Positions 42,726-51,182 of a stretch of DNA of 64,000 bases are shown one piece after another. The translations under genes and the position numbers were made by a program. The DNA comes from a virus. The stretch is from IMG/VR virus record IMGVR_UViG_3300027797_000013, positions 57,643 to 121,642 of that record. The stretch is one strand, 5' to 3'. The notes under the pieces are model-generated. The model was not told the DNA's origin. It saw nothing but the letters and a program-made list of their open reading frames with translations, and did not search any database. Position 1 is the first letter of the stretch. The number at the start of each line of letters is the position of its first letter.

Positions 42726-42923
42726 TTATTTGATCTCAGTATGCATACCTTTTAGTTTGGTATAATACTTCGGGTCAATTGATAAGTGCTGCTTAGCAAT
42801 AGTTATTGCAATAGTCTTATATGGTGTGTGCTCTAGTTCTACTTGAATACCTAATTGTAGTTCTTCTGGATCATATTCTATAGTAGGATCAATAGGTTTA
42901 AAGAAGGATTTAAAAGCTTTCAT
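42726..42923 (-). CDS. Small late protein (DUF5661-like context), unknown
   Basis: 65 residues: MKAFKSFFKPIDPTIEYDPE then E-L-Q-L-G-I-Q-V-E-L-E-H-T and A-K-Q-H-L-S-I-D-P-K-Y-Y-T-K-L. The H-T...A...A..HL.E.P.YY..L pattern recalls short phage-virion-associated proteins of the DUF5661 type, and the E-L-x-x-G-I-x-x-E-x-E-H-T start fits. Late octamer at N5. Assignment is tentative. Confidence 0.55.
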   Translation of the reverse strand: MKAFKSFFKPIDPTIEYDPEELQLGIQVELEHTPYKTIAITIAKQHLSIDPKYYTKLKGMHTEIK

Positions 42924-42928
42924 ACACC

Positions 42929-42936
42929 TATTTAAT
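42929..42936 (-). promoter_or_regulatory. Late-type octamer ATTAAATA, N5 before ATG 42923
   Basis: Octamer with spacer GGTGT; overlaps the end of the gene at 42932. Confidence 0.7.
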
Positions 42937-43147
42937 AATTCTCATTAATATACTCTACAATATCATTATAGCTACTGGTATCATTCTCAGAAATTGCTTC
43001 TTCTACATTCTTTTTAAAGTCCTCTGACATTTCACACAACACTTCGTCCTCTAAATCAATTTCAAGTAATGTAGAAATATTATCTAAATTCTCATAAATT
43101 AAATTAATATGATGGTCTAACTTTTTTAGTATAGCTGATTTTTTCAT
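42932..43147 (-). CDS. Small acidic helical protein
   Basis: 71 residues, with Lys-rich start (MKKSAILKKLDHHINLIYEN) and acidic rest (LLEIDLEDEVLCEMSEDFKK). No recognised family. Lies between the nuclease gene and a late promoter. Confidence 0.58.
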   Translation of the reverse strand: MKKSAILKKLDHHINLIYENLDNISTLLEIDLEDEVLCEMSEDFKKNVEEAISENDTSSYNDIVEYINENY

Positions 43148-43175
43148 TTTATACTAATTATATATTCATTTAATA

Positions 43176-43868
43176 TTAAAATTTAATATTAACTTGAAAA
43201 TGTTTTAAAAGGTTTATTACATCTGCCTTAAGGTAGTTACAATGAATAGGTTTAAAATTAGATTCATCTAGATAGAATACAACTAATTTTGAGCATTTTT
43301 TACCAGTCAGCTCCTCATGCATATATGCATATATAGATAATTGTAGAGCGTATGTATTGAACTCACAATAAGATAAGTGAGCAATAGGGTCTTTATGCAC
43401 CTCGTTGTAGGGGCTCGTAAAGCTAAATCTTTTATTAGTCTTAAAGTCTCCTACCGTAAAGAAATCGCCATGATCAAAAATTAAATCAGCAGTACCTGCT
43501 AATTTATATTCATGATTATAGAGTAGTTTCTCACTACTAAAGTTCTTAAACTTATCAATACTAGTATTGATAACATTATCGTAAGACCTGTATAACCACC
43601 TATAGTCATTTTGAATCTCTCCTACATTGACGTAGTTCTCGAGTAGTTTATGAATGTGACTTCCACGATCTGTAGATTTTTTATTCTCGGCAGCCCAAGC
43701 CTCTAAAACCATTTCCTGTGGAACACCCTCTCTCTTGGCTACCCTAAGAGAGTGATATTCTTTATCAAATGGTTCTTTATATTTAGATAGCAGAGTTGTA
43801 GTAGATATATATCTATCCTTAGTCTCTGTATTAGTATATGTGTGAGAATCGCTATCAAATACAATCAT
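43176..43868 (-). CDS. PD-(D/E)XK nuclease (RecB/Cas4-like exonuclease)
   Basis: 230 residues. G-S-H-I-H-K-L-L-E (about 73-81) is the RecB-type motif I, E-Y-K-L-A-G-T-A-D-L-I (about 116-126) supplies the Asp, V-G-D-F-K-T-N-K (about 136-143) is the (D/E)-x-K core, and Y-A-L-Q-L-S-I-Y-A (about 170-178) the final helix motif. Such phage enzymes process DNA ends in recombination or degrade host DNA. Early-type promoter at N6. Confidence 0.82.
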   Translation of the reverse strand: MIVFDSDSHTYTNTETKDRYISTTTLLSKYKEPFDKEYHSLRVAKREGVPQEMVLEAWAAENKKSTDRGSHIHKLLENYVNVGEIQNDYRWLYRSYDNVINTSIDKFKNFSSEKLLYNHEYKLAGTADLIFDHGDFFTVGDFKTNKRFSFTSPYNEVHKDPIAHLSYCEFNTYALQLSIYAYMHEELTGKKCSKLVVFYLDESNFKPIHCNYLKADVINLLKHFQVNIKF

Positions 43869-43874
43869 AAAACA

Positions 43875-43892
43875 ATTGTATTGTAGTTCGTT
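43875..43892 (-). promoter_or_regulatory. Early promoter, N6 before ATG 43868
   Basis: AACGAACTACAA + TACAAT, 6 nt to ATG on the minus strand. Confidence 0.7.
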
Positions 43893-43902
43893 ATAAAGTC
43901 AA

Positions 43903-44982
43903 TTAGTAATATGTGCCGTAGATATCAGTATTATTTGATGACATGTCTAGGATATCTGTCTTAGAGATCTCGTTAATATCACTATCGTAAGATTTATCTT
44001 TAATTACTAGCTGACTTGCAATCTCATGTATAGTGCCTTGAGTTGGATCGTAGTTTAAATCACTATGATTAAGAGGTTCTTCGTATACATTCCACTTATA
44101 ATATTTATTTCCTATTTTAAGTGTAACGTAACTTGTACTATTATAGAGTAGTGTATAATTAGTTGTAGGTACTACGTCTTGACCACTTGGAACAAACTCA
44201 ATAGCAAGCCAAGATAAATTATAATTACCTACTGTGAGATACATTTGGCCATTAGCATAAGTGTATTGGTTATATACACTAGTAACTTCTGTTACAGGTC
44301 CCCAATATATCTTTATACCATTAACTGTAGTTGCAGCTATACTAACAAATTTATTTTCATAAACTTGATCATTAACAGGTTCCTGTGGGGCATTAGGTTC
44401 AAAGGAGAATTCATATCTCTTAGCTTTCAATCTGTATACATAGTGACCCATTAATGGGTTTAATGAGGATACATCTTGATCTACTCTTTCTGTAATCTCA
44501 AATACCTTAGCACCTCTGCCGTTTGGCCTATCACATCCCAAAGATATAACCTCAATTAGATCTCCAGCCTTTGGTTCAATAGATTGATTAAAGCTAGCAT
44601 AATTGACAGCCGGTGATAGAGTATCTGTAAAGGTTGTTATGTGTAAATATCCTGTTAAATCATCTCCTGCTGCATATCCAAATTTAGATAGACTTATAGA
44701 ATTCTCAGATAACTCAATATACATCTGCAAGGCATGAGGACCATTAAATCTACTTAAAGCATCCTGACCATATAGAGTATCTGCATTATCTAAATTAAAG
44801 GTATTGACATAATAGTAAATAGGTATCCCGTAGCTATTAATAAGATCTTTAAATGAGTTATCGTATATTATCTGTTCAGCTTGAAAATTTCCCGGGTTGA
44901 TAAACTGCGAGCACGCTTGCTTAGCGTTAGCAGCAAATATACTGTTTGGATTACAATCTTTTCTTGTTGTGTTACAGCTCAT
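43903..44982 (-). CDS. Neck protein, T4 gp14-like
   Basis: 359 residues, about 100 longer than T4 gp14. The N-terminal half has the gp14 pattern: Y-G-I-P-I-Y-Y-Y-V (about 51-59), L-Y-G-Q-D (71-75), L-S-K-F-G-Y (about 98-103), E-P-K-A-G-D-L-I (about 136-143) and V-F-E-I-T-E. gp14 forms part of the head-tail connector. The C-terminal half is an extra beta-rich domain. It overlaps the gene upstream by 4 bp. A late structural block with the acidic core-like protein and, divergently, the terminase. Confidence 0.72.
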   Translation of the reverse strand: MSCNTTRKDCNPNSIFAANAKQACSQFINPGNFQAEQIIYDNSFKDLINSYGIPIYYYVNTFNLDNADTLYGQDALSRFNGPHALQMYIELSENSISLSKFGYAAGDDLTGYLHITTFTDTLSPAVNYASFNQSIEPKAGDLIEVISLGCDRPNGRGAKVFEITERVDQDVSSLNPLMGHYVYRLKAKRYEFSFEPNAPQEPVNDQVYENKFVSIAATTVNGIKIYWGPVTEVTSVYNQYTYANGQMYLTVGNYNLSWLAIEFVPSGQDVVPTTNYTLLYNSTSYVTLKIGNKYYKWNVYEEPLNHSDLNYDPTQGTIHEIASQLVIKDKSYDSDINEISKTDILDMSSNNTDIYGTYY

Positions 44983-45323
44983 ATACGTTTACGTTTTCTA
45001 AAAATACCAGCTTGACCAAATTTATTTGATAACATTACAACTTCTACTTTAGAATTGCCTAATGTTTTTGTAGCTCCTGGCTGAAAATCTATTTTATACT
45101 TTCTAAGTAATTTTTGTAAAGATGCACCTACTAGTTTAGTTTGTTTAAGTTGACCACTGCTAATTTTAGCAACTATATTGTCTTTGTATTTATATTTTTT
45201 TCTCTTTGTGTTTTGATGAACTCTACTTAAAACTCTATTCGGATCTTTGCCATTTGTCATCCTTGGATTAACAATTGGGTTACCTTTATAATATTCAATT
45301 ATAAAATCTTTAAAAGCAATCAT
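44979..45323 (-). CDS. Small basic late protein with capsid-targeting-like N-terminus
   Basis: 114 residues, strongly basic. Start MIAFKDFIIE-YYKGN resembles T4 capsid-targeting sequences (M-K-T-Y-Q-E-F-I-A-E-A) with F-I-I-E but Tyr after it. Late octamer TATAAATA with 6-nt spacer. It could be a DNA-binding internal head protein; inference. Confidence 0.63.
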   Translation of the reverse strand: MIAFKDFIIEYYKGNPIVNPRMTNGKDPNRVLSRVHQNTKRKKYKYKDNIVAKISSGQLKQTKLVGASLQKLLRKYKIDFQPGATKTLGNSKVEVVMLSNKFGQAGIFRKRKRI

Positions 45324-45329
45324 TATTAT

Positions 45330-45337
45330 TATTTATA
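45330..45337 (-). promoter_or_regulatory. Late promoter TATAAATA, N6 before ATG 45323
   Basis: Exact octamer with spacer AATAAT read towards the gene at 44979. Confidence 0.72.
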
Positions 45338-45371
45338 CAAAAAAAGCCTAATGGCTTTCACCATTAGGCTT
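45338..45371 (-). terminator. Intrinsic terminator (minus strand)
   Basis: 11-bp stem AAGCCTAATGG / CCATTAGGCTT (45344-45371) with a 6-nt loop, followed on the minus strand by a run of U. Ends the transcript of the acidic core-like gene. Confidence 0.9.
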
Positions 45372-45393
45372 GTATTATTTGATTTTATTTAGT

Positions 45394-46353
45394 TTATTGT
45401 TCGAAAGCTGATTTACCAGTTTTAAGGGATCCAACTTTATTGTTTTTACCATCATTGTATTTTTTGGCATTGACACCAGCATGACCTAAGTCACCATCAT
45501 CGCCAGTTTTATCCATATACTTCGATGTTGCAGAACCGGTTGCAGGTTTTAGATTACCAACCTTATTGCTTTTCCCATCGTTGTATTTAGCATTGACACC
45601 AGCGTGACCTAATTCTTCTTCGTCTTCCTCTCCCATCTCCATACCACCTTCTTCACCAAATTCATCTTCACTCATACCACCTTCTTCACCCATGTCATCT
45701 TCACCCATATCACCACCTAATACAGCTCCAAGAACCTCATGGAGTTTTTCAGCAGTTGCACGGTCAAGAGTGAAGGAAACTTCATCTCCCTCTCCTTCAT
45801 CACCTAATTCGTCATCAGGGGTTACTTCATCAAGGCCAAGAGCATCGAGGTCATTACCCTCCTCTGCTTCATCACCATAAGGGTTGCCGGGGCTGCCGCC
45901 AAAAGATTCTTTCATAACATTGGCGTATAGTCTGTCGAATACTGATTTTTGTCTCATAAAATTATTTAGGCTTTTACGGGCTATTTTTCTACTTTCTTTT
46001 AAACTTTCTTCATCTTCTTCTTTGTTTTGATTAGCTCTACACTGTGCACAATCGTCGCAATCACAACCTTCAGCGGCATGCTTACATCCTTCCTCTTCGT
46101 CTTCCTCAGATAGATTATTGATGTTATAAAAATTTTCTAACTCTTTACCTTTACCCTTACCCTTACCCTTACCTTTTAAGTTTCTTCTATCAATTACTTT
46201 ATTACAAAAGCCTGACTTTTCAAGAGGTCCACCAGCTTGTAAAGGAGCATCGCCAATCTCGTTTACACCTTCATTAACCGTCTTCACCTTATTAAGGATG
46301 CTACCATAAACATCACCTAATAAATTAAATTCTTTACTTTTAGATTTCGACAT
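45394..46353 (-). CDS. Acidic head-core/scaffold-like protein
   Basis: 319 residues, extremely acidic in the middle (Glu/Asp/Gly/Met tracts about 165-255). The N-terminus has V-N-E-G and V-N-E-I, like prohead protease sites. A Lys-Gly tract (about 60-70) comes from a 6-bp DNA repeat, and a C-D-C-D-D-C-A-Q-C cluster is at about 97-105. The C-terminus has two near-identical units (L-G-H-A-G-V-N-A-K-Y-N-D-G-K, then N-K-V-G). Composition and position beside the terminase suggest a prohead core or scaffold component. Perfect late promoter at N5, own terminator. Confidence 0.65.
   Translation of the reverse strand: MSKSKSKEFNLLGDVYGSILNKVKTVNEGVNEIGDAPLQAGGPLEKSGFCNKVIDRRNLKGKGKGKGKGKELENFYNINNLSEEDEEEGCKHAAEGCDCDDCAQCRANQNKEEDEESLKESRKIARKSLNNFMRQKSVFDRLYANVMKESFGGSPGNPYGDEAEEGNDLDALGLDEVTPDDELGDEGEGDEVSFTLDRATAEKLHEVLGAVLGGDMGEDDMGEEGGMSEDEFGEEGGMEMGEEDEEELGHAGVNAKYNDGKSNKVGNLKPATGSATSKYMDKTGDDGDLGHAGVNAKKYNDGKNNKVGSLKTGKSAFEQ
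46147..46176 (-). repeat. Hexanucleotide microsatellite (Lys-Gly codons)
   Basis: Four to five tandem copies of TTACCC on the + strand (GGGTAA on the coding strand), encoding K-G repeats in the acidic core-like protein. Length may vary between isolates. Confidence 0.8.
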
Positions 46354-46358
46354 ATAAC

Positions 46359-46366
46359 TATTTATA
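46359..46366 (-). promoter_or_regulatory. Late promoter TATAAATA, N5 before ATG 46353
   Basis: Exact octamer, spacer GTTAT. Lies in the 17-bp gap to the divergent terminase start. Confidence 0.78.
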
Positions 46367-46370
46367 TAAA

Positions 46371-48077
46371 ATGTCCTCTAACAATACAAAAAGTGAATAC
46401 TATTTAGGAAATCCTAACTTACCTAACAAGCACTGGAAAGATGAGTATACAAAAGACATGGTGTACCATCTCAAAAAGAGTAAGGCTAATCTACTGCACT
46501 TTGCAGAGAATTTTTTCTACATTATCGATCCGGATAAAGGTAAGGTTGTAATCGAGCTATTTCCATTCCAGAAAAGAATGCTACGAACCCTGAGAGATAA
46601 TAGAAATGTTATACTTCTAGCTTCTCGACAGGTAGGTAAGACAACTATGTTATCAATTTACGCTCTTTGGGTTGCTTGCTTTAATGACTATCAGAATATT
46701 ATTATTGTAGCAAATAAAGAAGCTACTGCAATTGAAATCTTTCGAAGAGTAAGGTTAGCATATGAAGAGTTACCAAACTGGTTAAAACCTGGTGTTAAAG
46801 AATACGGCAAGACGTCCTGCGAATTTGAAAACGGTTCACGTATCGGCATTAGTACTACTACAGGATCTGCTGCGCGAGGTGCTTCTATTAACTGTCTAAT
46901 CGTCGACGAGATGGGTTTCGTTGAGCCACAGTCTATATTAGAGGATTTTTGGAGATCAGTGTTTCCAACTATTTCACGGTCTACAAAATCAAAAGTATTA
47001 ATAGCATCTACCCCTAATGGTACCGGTAACCTATTTCATAGACTCTATGACGGTGCTGAGAAAGGAGATAATGGGTTCGTTTACGATAGAGTTATATGGT
47101 CAGATGTACCGGGTAGAGATGAGAAATGGAAGCAGGACCAAGTAAGGGCTCTTGGTAGTATGGAGTCTTTTCTTCAAGAGTTTGAGTGTCAATTTTTATC
47201 AACTGGTGACTCATCTATTGACGAAGGACTTTTTTATGACCTATCTCAATCCTGCTGCGACCCTAAGATCATTCTAGACGAAGGTCATTATAGAATATGG
47301 GAAGAACCAGATCCAGATAAATTATATGTTGTAGGTGTTGATATTTCAGAAGGTGTTGGTATTGATGCTAGTGTAATACAGATACTTGATATTACTGATA
47401 TAAAAGCTATTAAGCAAGTAGCTGTCTATCATAATAGAATGATAGCTCCTCTTGAATTTACAAATAAATTACATTCTATTTTAAGAAACTGGGGTAGTCC
47501 TCTAGCTTTAATTGAACGTAATAATTGTGGCGCCCAGGTTGTAGATAGATTAGTTTTTGACATAGGTTATGAGAAGGTGGTTTCTTATGGTGCAAAAGTT
47601 GCTAACAGAGATAAGGTTCAAATGGGTATGATAGCTCATACTAACACCAAATACAAAGGTGTTATGAATATGAGATATTTTGTCAATGAAGTAAGAAGCG
47701 TGGAATTTAGAGATGTAGAAACACTTAAAGAGCTAAAAGACTTTGTTAGACATCCAAATGGGATATGGAAAGCAAGAGGTACAACACATGATGACAGAGT
47801 AATGTCCTTGATATATGCCTTATTCTTACTTGAGAAAGAAATAACTGAAAGATTTTTTGATATATTAGAGTTAGATGCTTATGGTAAGCCATCTGCTATT
47901 GAGCCTATGGACTTTGGTTTGAAGATGTTTGAAGATCCTACCTCAATATATCTTGATAACGAGATTGCAGGTAGTAGTACTGCAGGTCTGGGAGCTGTTG
48001 TATTCGGTATGGAGGATACAGAAGACACAAGTGACTTAGATGATCTTCTATCTTCTGGATGGGTTCAGCTAGGTTAA
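46371..48077 (+). CDS. terL: Terminase large subunit, T4 gp17-like
   Basis: 568 residues. Packaging ATPase and nuclease that pumps DNA into the prohead. Walker A S85-R-Q-V-G-K-T-T92, Walker B C-L-I-V-D-E180, coupling S-T-P-N-G-T, and the RNaseH-type nuclease domain beginning V-G-V-D-I-S-E-G (about 312-319), with later Asp in T-H-D-D-R. The N-terminal about 60 residues resemble those of gp17 of T4-type phages. Divergent from the acidic core-like gene by 17 bp. Confidence 0.95.
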   Translation: MSSNNTKSEYYLGNPNLPNKHWKDEYTKDMVYHLKKSKANLLHFAENFFYIIDPDKGKVVIELFPFQKRMLRTLRDNRNVILLASRQVGKTTMLSIYALWVACFNDYQNIIIVANKEATAIEIFRRVRLAYEELPNWLKPGVKEYGKTSCEFENGSRIGISTTTGSAARGASINCLIVDEMGFVEPQSILEDFWRSVFPTISRSTKSKVLIASTPNGTGNLFHRLYDGAEKGDNGFVYDRVIWSDVPGRDEKWKQDQVRALGSMESFLQEFECQFLSTGDSSIDEGLFYDLSQSCCDPKIILDEGHYRIWEEPDPDKLYVVGVDISEGVGIDASVIQILDITDIKAIKQVAVYHNRMIAPLEFTNKLHSILRNWGSPLALIERNNCGAQVVDRLVFDIGYEKVVSYGAKVANRDKVQMGMIAHTNTKYKGVMNMRYFVNEVRSVEFRDVETLKELKDFVRHPNGIWKARGTTHDDRVMSLIYALFLLEKEITERFFDILELDAYGKPSAIEPMDFGLKMFEDPTSIYLDNEIAGSSTAGLGAVVFGMEDTEDTSDLDDLLSSGWVQLG

Positions 48078-48078
48078 T

Positions 48079-48086
48079 TCTAAATA
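48079..48086 (+). promoter_or_regulatory. Late-type octamer TCTAAATA, N5 before ATG 48092
   Basis: Octamer immediately after the terminase stop; spacer TAAAT, then ATG. Confidence 0.65.
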
Positions 48087-48091
48087 TAAAT

Positions 48092-48670
48092 ATGTCAGCC
48101 AATTTCTATCAGCAGTCAACACTTAACAAATCTCGTGCAGATAAATTTCGTATGGTATTCACCATACCCGCTGCTTTACGTAAGATAAATAGAAAACAAG
48201 AAAGATCAAATTTTACTATTAAAGAAGATTCAATTCAGTTATCTATCTATGGTACCGTTGTTCCAGAAATAGTTGTACCTGCTTTAGAAATTAGATATAC
48301 TGGTAGTACACTCTATAATTCAACTCACTCTAAAAATCCATACCCACCAGTAACTGTAAATTTTACGATAGATAACGAATATAATAACTACTGGGTTATA
48401 TACAAGTGGTTAAATTTATTACACGATGAAAAAACTGGTACCTTCGACAAGACTAATCTAATTAGTGATGATGTATTTCTTGACTATCAAACCAATATAT
48501 CGATTTACGGTCTAGATGAATACGAGAATAATAGAATTAAGTTCACTTACACAAAAGCCTTTCCAACAGGTATCGGTGGTATAACATATGACTATCGGAA
48601 TGGAGCAGAGATACAGTCAACATTTACATTCGTGTACTCACAGCTACACACAGAACTTTTAAGTACATAA
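48092..48670 (+). CDS. Tail-tube-family protein (gp19 fold), copy 1
   Basis: 192 residues from ATG 48092. D-K-F-R-M-V-F-T-I-P near the N-terminus and the beta-rich remainder match the T4 gp19-type tube/tube-initiator family. This copy lies before the sheath gene, unlike T4 where only gp19 follows gp18. It could be a tube terminator, a tail-completion protein or a specialised ring. Confidence 0.65.
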   Translation: MSANFYQQSTLNKSRADKFRMVFTIPAALRKINRKQERSNFTIKEDSIQLSIYGTVVPEIVVPALEIRYTGSTLYNSTHSKNPYPPVTVNFTIDNEYNNYWVIYKWLNLLHDEKTGTFDKTNLISDDVFLDYQTNISIYGLDEYENNRIKFTYTKAFPTGIGGITYDYRNGAEIQSTFTFVYSQLHTELLST

Positions 48671-48693
48671 AAACGAAAACATGACTGCAAAAA

Positions 48694-48701
48694 CATAAAT
48701 A
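48694..48701 (+). promoter_or_regulatory. Late-type octamer CATAAATA, N5 before ATG 48707
   Basis: Octamer 5 nt before the sheath gene, spacer TTTGT. Confidence 0.72.
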
Positions 48702-48706
48702 TTTGT

Positions 48707-51097
48707 ATGTCAAAACGAATGATACAATCACCAGGTGTGGAGATCAATGAGATAGACTTATCTCTTAGACTACCGACACCTGCAGGAACTACCATATATG
48801 CTACAGGATTTAGTGATCAAGGTCCAGCCGATGAAGTTGTCCAAGTCTCAAGTATTAATGAGTTTGAGCAAATTTACGGTTTACCTAAAACTCCTGCTGA
48901 GAGATATTTTTATCACACTGTTAAGGCCTGTGCTAGTTCACAGGCTAGAGTCTTAGTTAATAGATTACCATACGGTGCTGATACAGGTGATGGTTTTGGA
49001 TCTTATGTATCTGTATTAGCTTATCCAGCTGCAGTTACAAGAAAAGATACAGGTCCCACTGCTCCATTCTATACCCCTTTAACAGGAGCAGCAGGTACTT
49101 CAGCCGCTTTATCAGGTATACCTGCAACCTTCACTGACTCTGATACATTATCAAGCGAGTTAACTTATTTCTTAGGTGCACCTCGTCAATTTAATCTAAC
49201 TCAAACTGAATATAGTAGTTTGCTTGCTGGTAGTTTTGTAACATGGAAAAATACAATAAGCTCGTGGAGCGATGCATCTAACCAAGCAGAATATATTGGC
49301 GCCGCCGCCGTTGTGGTTATTAATAAAGGACAATCCACTATTAATAATCAAGGTCACGGATACTACCTTGGTATAGCTGACAACACGGCAATAAATCCAG
49401 CAAGTGCTTATAATTCTATACTAGATGTTTATACTACGTCTATCTCAGCAGGTCAGACAGGTATTAACAAAGCTAACTATACTAAGATACCTACTACAAG
49501 ATTAGACTTCGCTCTCTCTGCAGAGCCTGGATATATTCAAAATAGTGTATCACAGGTAATGGAAGAAGGTATTGTACCTTACGATATTGGTTCTAGGTAC
49601 TATGACGATACCTTAACTGTTGGTGTATTTAAATTGCGTCAATCAGTATTTTCTAATAGTCAAGACAATAATGCATTGACCTATATTCGTGAGGAAGGAT
49701 ACAATGGCTCAATTGGTTATGATCGTACAAAACCTAACCAAGACGGACCAGCTGCTAACTTCTTTATAGAGAATGTTGAAAGTGGTTCACGTAATATTGA
49801 AATTTTAGTTAATCCGTATATATCTAGTGTTAATTCAGCTGCACCTCTTAATGCAGACGGAACTCCAAAGAGAAAGATAAGAGTATTGTCAGAACAACTT
49901 AAAACCATAGCTACTAATGAGGTAACAGTAGGGATTGGAGCCACTAAGAACATGATTACAGAATTTATTAAAACATTAGGTTCGGCAGACGCTCTATTCC
50001 CACTCGGTTCTTATACAGATGGTAGTAATAGTCTTAAAGTTATTGGTGAGATACCAGGTAAAATCGAAAGAGCATTAGAAGGTATTCGTAACTCAGAAAT
50101 TTACGATGTAGATATACTTGTCGAAGGCGGCCTGGGAACTATTTACAACACAACTAAAGCTCTTAATGTAACTTATTTCAACGATACAGCTCACGTACCA
50201 TCTATAGACTCTTTAAGAACATCAGGTGAGCTAACATCAAATGATTCACGTAGTAACTACACAACTGTGTTTAATAAATTTGCTAATTTCGCTGGACCAC
50301 CAAAAGATGGAGGTCGTGGTGATATACTATTCTTAGCGGATCCTTTAAGACAAATCTTAGTTATTGGCAAAGAAACTAAAATATTATCAGACAAGACTAA
50401 GATATTTACTAGAGATGTCTATTGGGCTCTTAGACATCAATTTGAATTAACTAATACATCTTACGCCGCAACATACGCAAATTATCTAAAGGTATTAGAT
50501 GATTCAAGCGGAGTTTATAACTTTATTCCACCTTCAGGCTTCGTAGCCGCTAAGATAGTCGCGACTGATTCTGAAATTGGACCATGGGGTGCACCAGCTG
50601 GTTTTAATAGAGGTATATTAACAAACGTTGTTGACGTAGCCATTACTCCTAATCAACATCAACGTGATAGTTTATATCAAATTAATATTAACCCAATTGC
50701 TACTTTTGCTGATCAAGGAGTTGTAGTATTCGGTCAAAAGACATTGCTTAAAAAGCCAAGTGCGTTCGACCGTATTAACGTTCGTAGAACTTTCCTATAC
50801 TTAGAGAAGGCTACAAAGTCTGTAATGAGGTTCTTCATATTTGAAAACAATACCTTGTTCACACGTGCACGGATTATTAATACACTATCGCCTTTCTTCG
50901 AGAGAGTAAAGGCTGCAGATGGGTTATACGATTACTTGATCGTATGTGATGAAAGAAATAATACACCAGAAGTAATTGATAATAATGAGTTAATAGTAGA
51001 TATATATCTAAAGCCAGTTAGAACTGCAGAATTCATTAGAGTTAACTTCTACGCAACAAGAACCGATGCTAACTTTGAAGAGTTAGCCGGTGGATAA
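48707..51097 (+). CDS. 18: Tail sheath protein, T4 gp18-like
   Basis: 796 residues; T4 gp18 has 659, so the variable outer domain is larger here. N-terminus S-P-G-V-E-I-N-E-I-D is the sheath hallmark, followed by the A-D-E-V-V-x-V-S-S-x-x-E-F-E-Q-I-Y-G block, and the C-terminal N-V-R-R-T-F-L-Y-L-E...F-F-x-F-E-N-N sheath domain. The contractile sheath drives tail contraction. Own late octamer and a following intrinsic terminator. Confidence 0.96.
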   Translation: MSKRMIQSPGVEINEIDLSLRLPTPAGTTIYATGFSDQGPADEVVQVSSINEFEQIYGLPKTPAERYFYHTVKACASSQARVLVNRLPYGADTGDGFGSYVSVLAYPAAVTRKDTGPTAPFYTPLTGAAGTSAALSGIPATFTDSDTLSSELTYFLGAPRQFNLTQTEYSSLLAGSFVTWKNTISSWSDASNQAEYIGAAAVVVINKGQSTINNQGHGYYLGIADNTAINPASAYNSILDVYTTSISAGQTGINKANYTKIPTTRLDFALSAEPGYIQNSVSQVMEEGIVPYDIGSRYYDDTLTVGVFKLRQSVFSNSQDNNALTYIREEGYNGSIGYDRTKPNQDGPAANFFIENVESGSRNIEILVNPYISSVNSAAPLNADGTPKRKIRVLSEQLKTIATNEVTVGIGATKNMITEFIKTLGSADALFPLGSYTDGSNSLKVIGEIPGKIERALEGIRNSEIYDVDILVEGGLGTIYNTTKALNVTYFNDTAHVPSIDSLRTSGELTSNDSRSNYTTVFNKFANFAGPPKDGGRGDILFLADPLRQILVIGKETKILSDKTKIFTRDVYWALRHQFELTNTSYAATYANYLKVLDDSSGVYNFIPPSGFVAAKIVATDSEIGPWGAPAGFNRGILTNVVDVAITPNQHQRDSLYQININPIATFADQGVVVFGQKTLLKKPSAFDRINVRRTFLYLEKATKSVMRFFIFENNTLFTRARIINTLSPFFERVKAADGLYDYLIVCDERNNTPEVIDNNELIVDIYLKPVRTAEFIRVNFYATRTDANFEELAGG

Positions 51098-51120
51098 GAA
51101 CTAATTACATAAACTAAAGA

Positions 51121-51149
51121 ATAGCAGCAGTAATGCTGCTATTTTTTTT
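51121..51149 (+). terminator. Intrinsic terminator after sheath gene
   Basis: 9-bp stem ATAGCAGCA / TGCTGCTAT with GTAA loop, then a run of about eight T. Confidence 0.93.
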
Positions 51150-51169
51150 GTAATAATCCTCTGTAAAGA

Positions 51170-51177
51170 TATAAATA
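51170..51177 (+). promoter_or_regulatory. Late promoter TATAAATA, N5 before ATG 51183
   Basis: Exact octamer, spacer ATAAT, restarting transcription after the sheath terminator. Confidence 0.8.
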
Positions 51178-51182
51178 ATAAT

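Noticed and set aside
46366-46371. Late promoter for the terminase at fixed spacing
   Set aside because: The octamer in the 17-bp gap reads towards the minus-strand gene; no copy in the plus direction has the N5 spacing.
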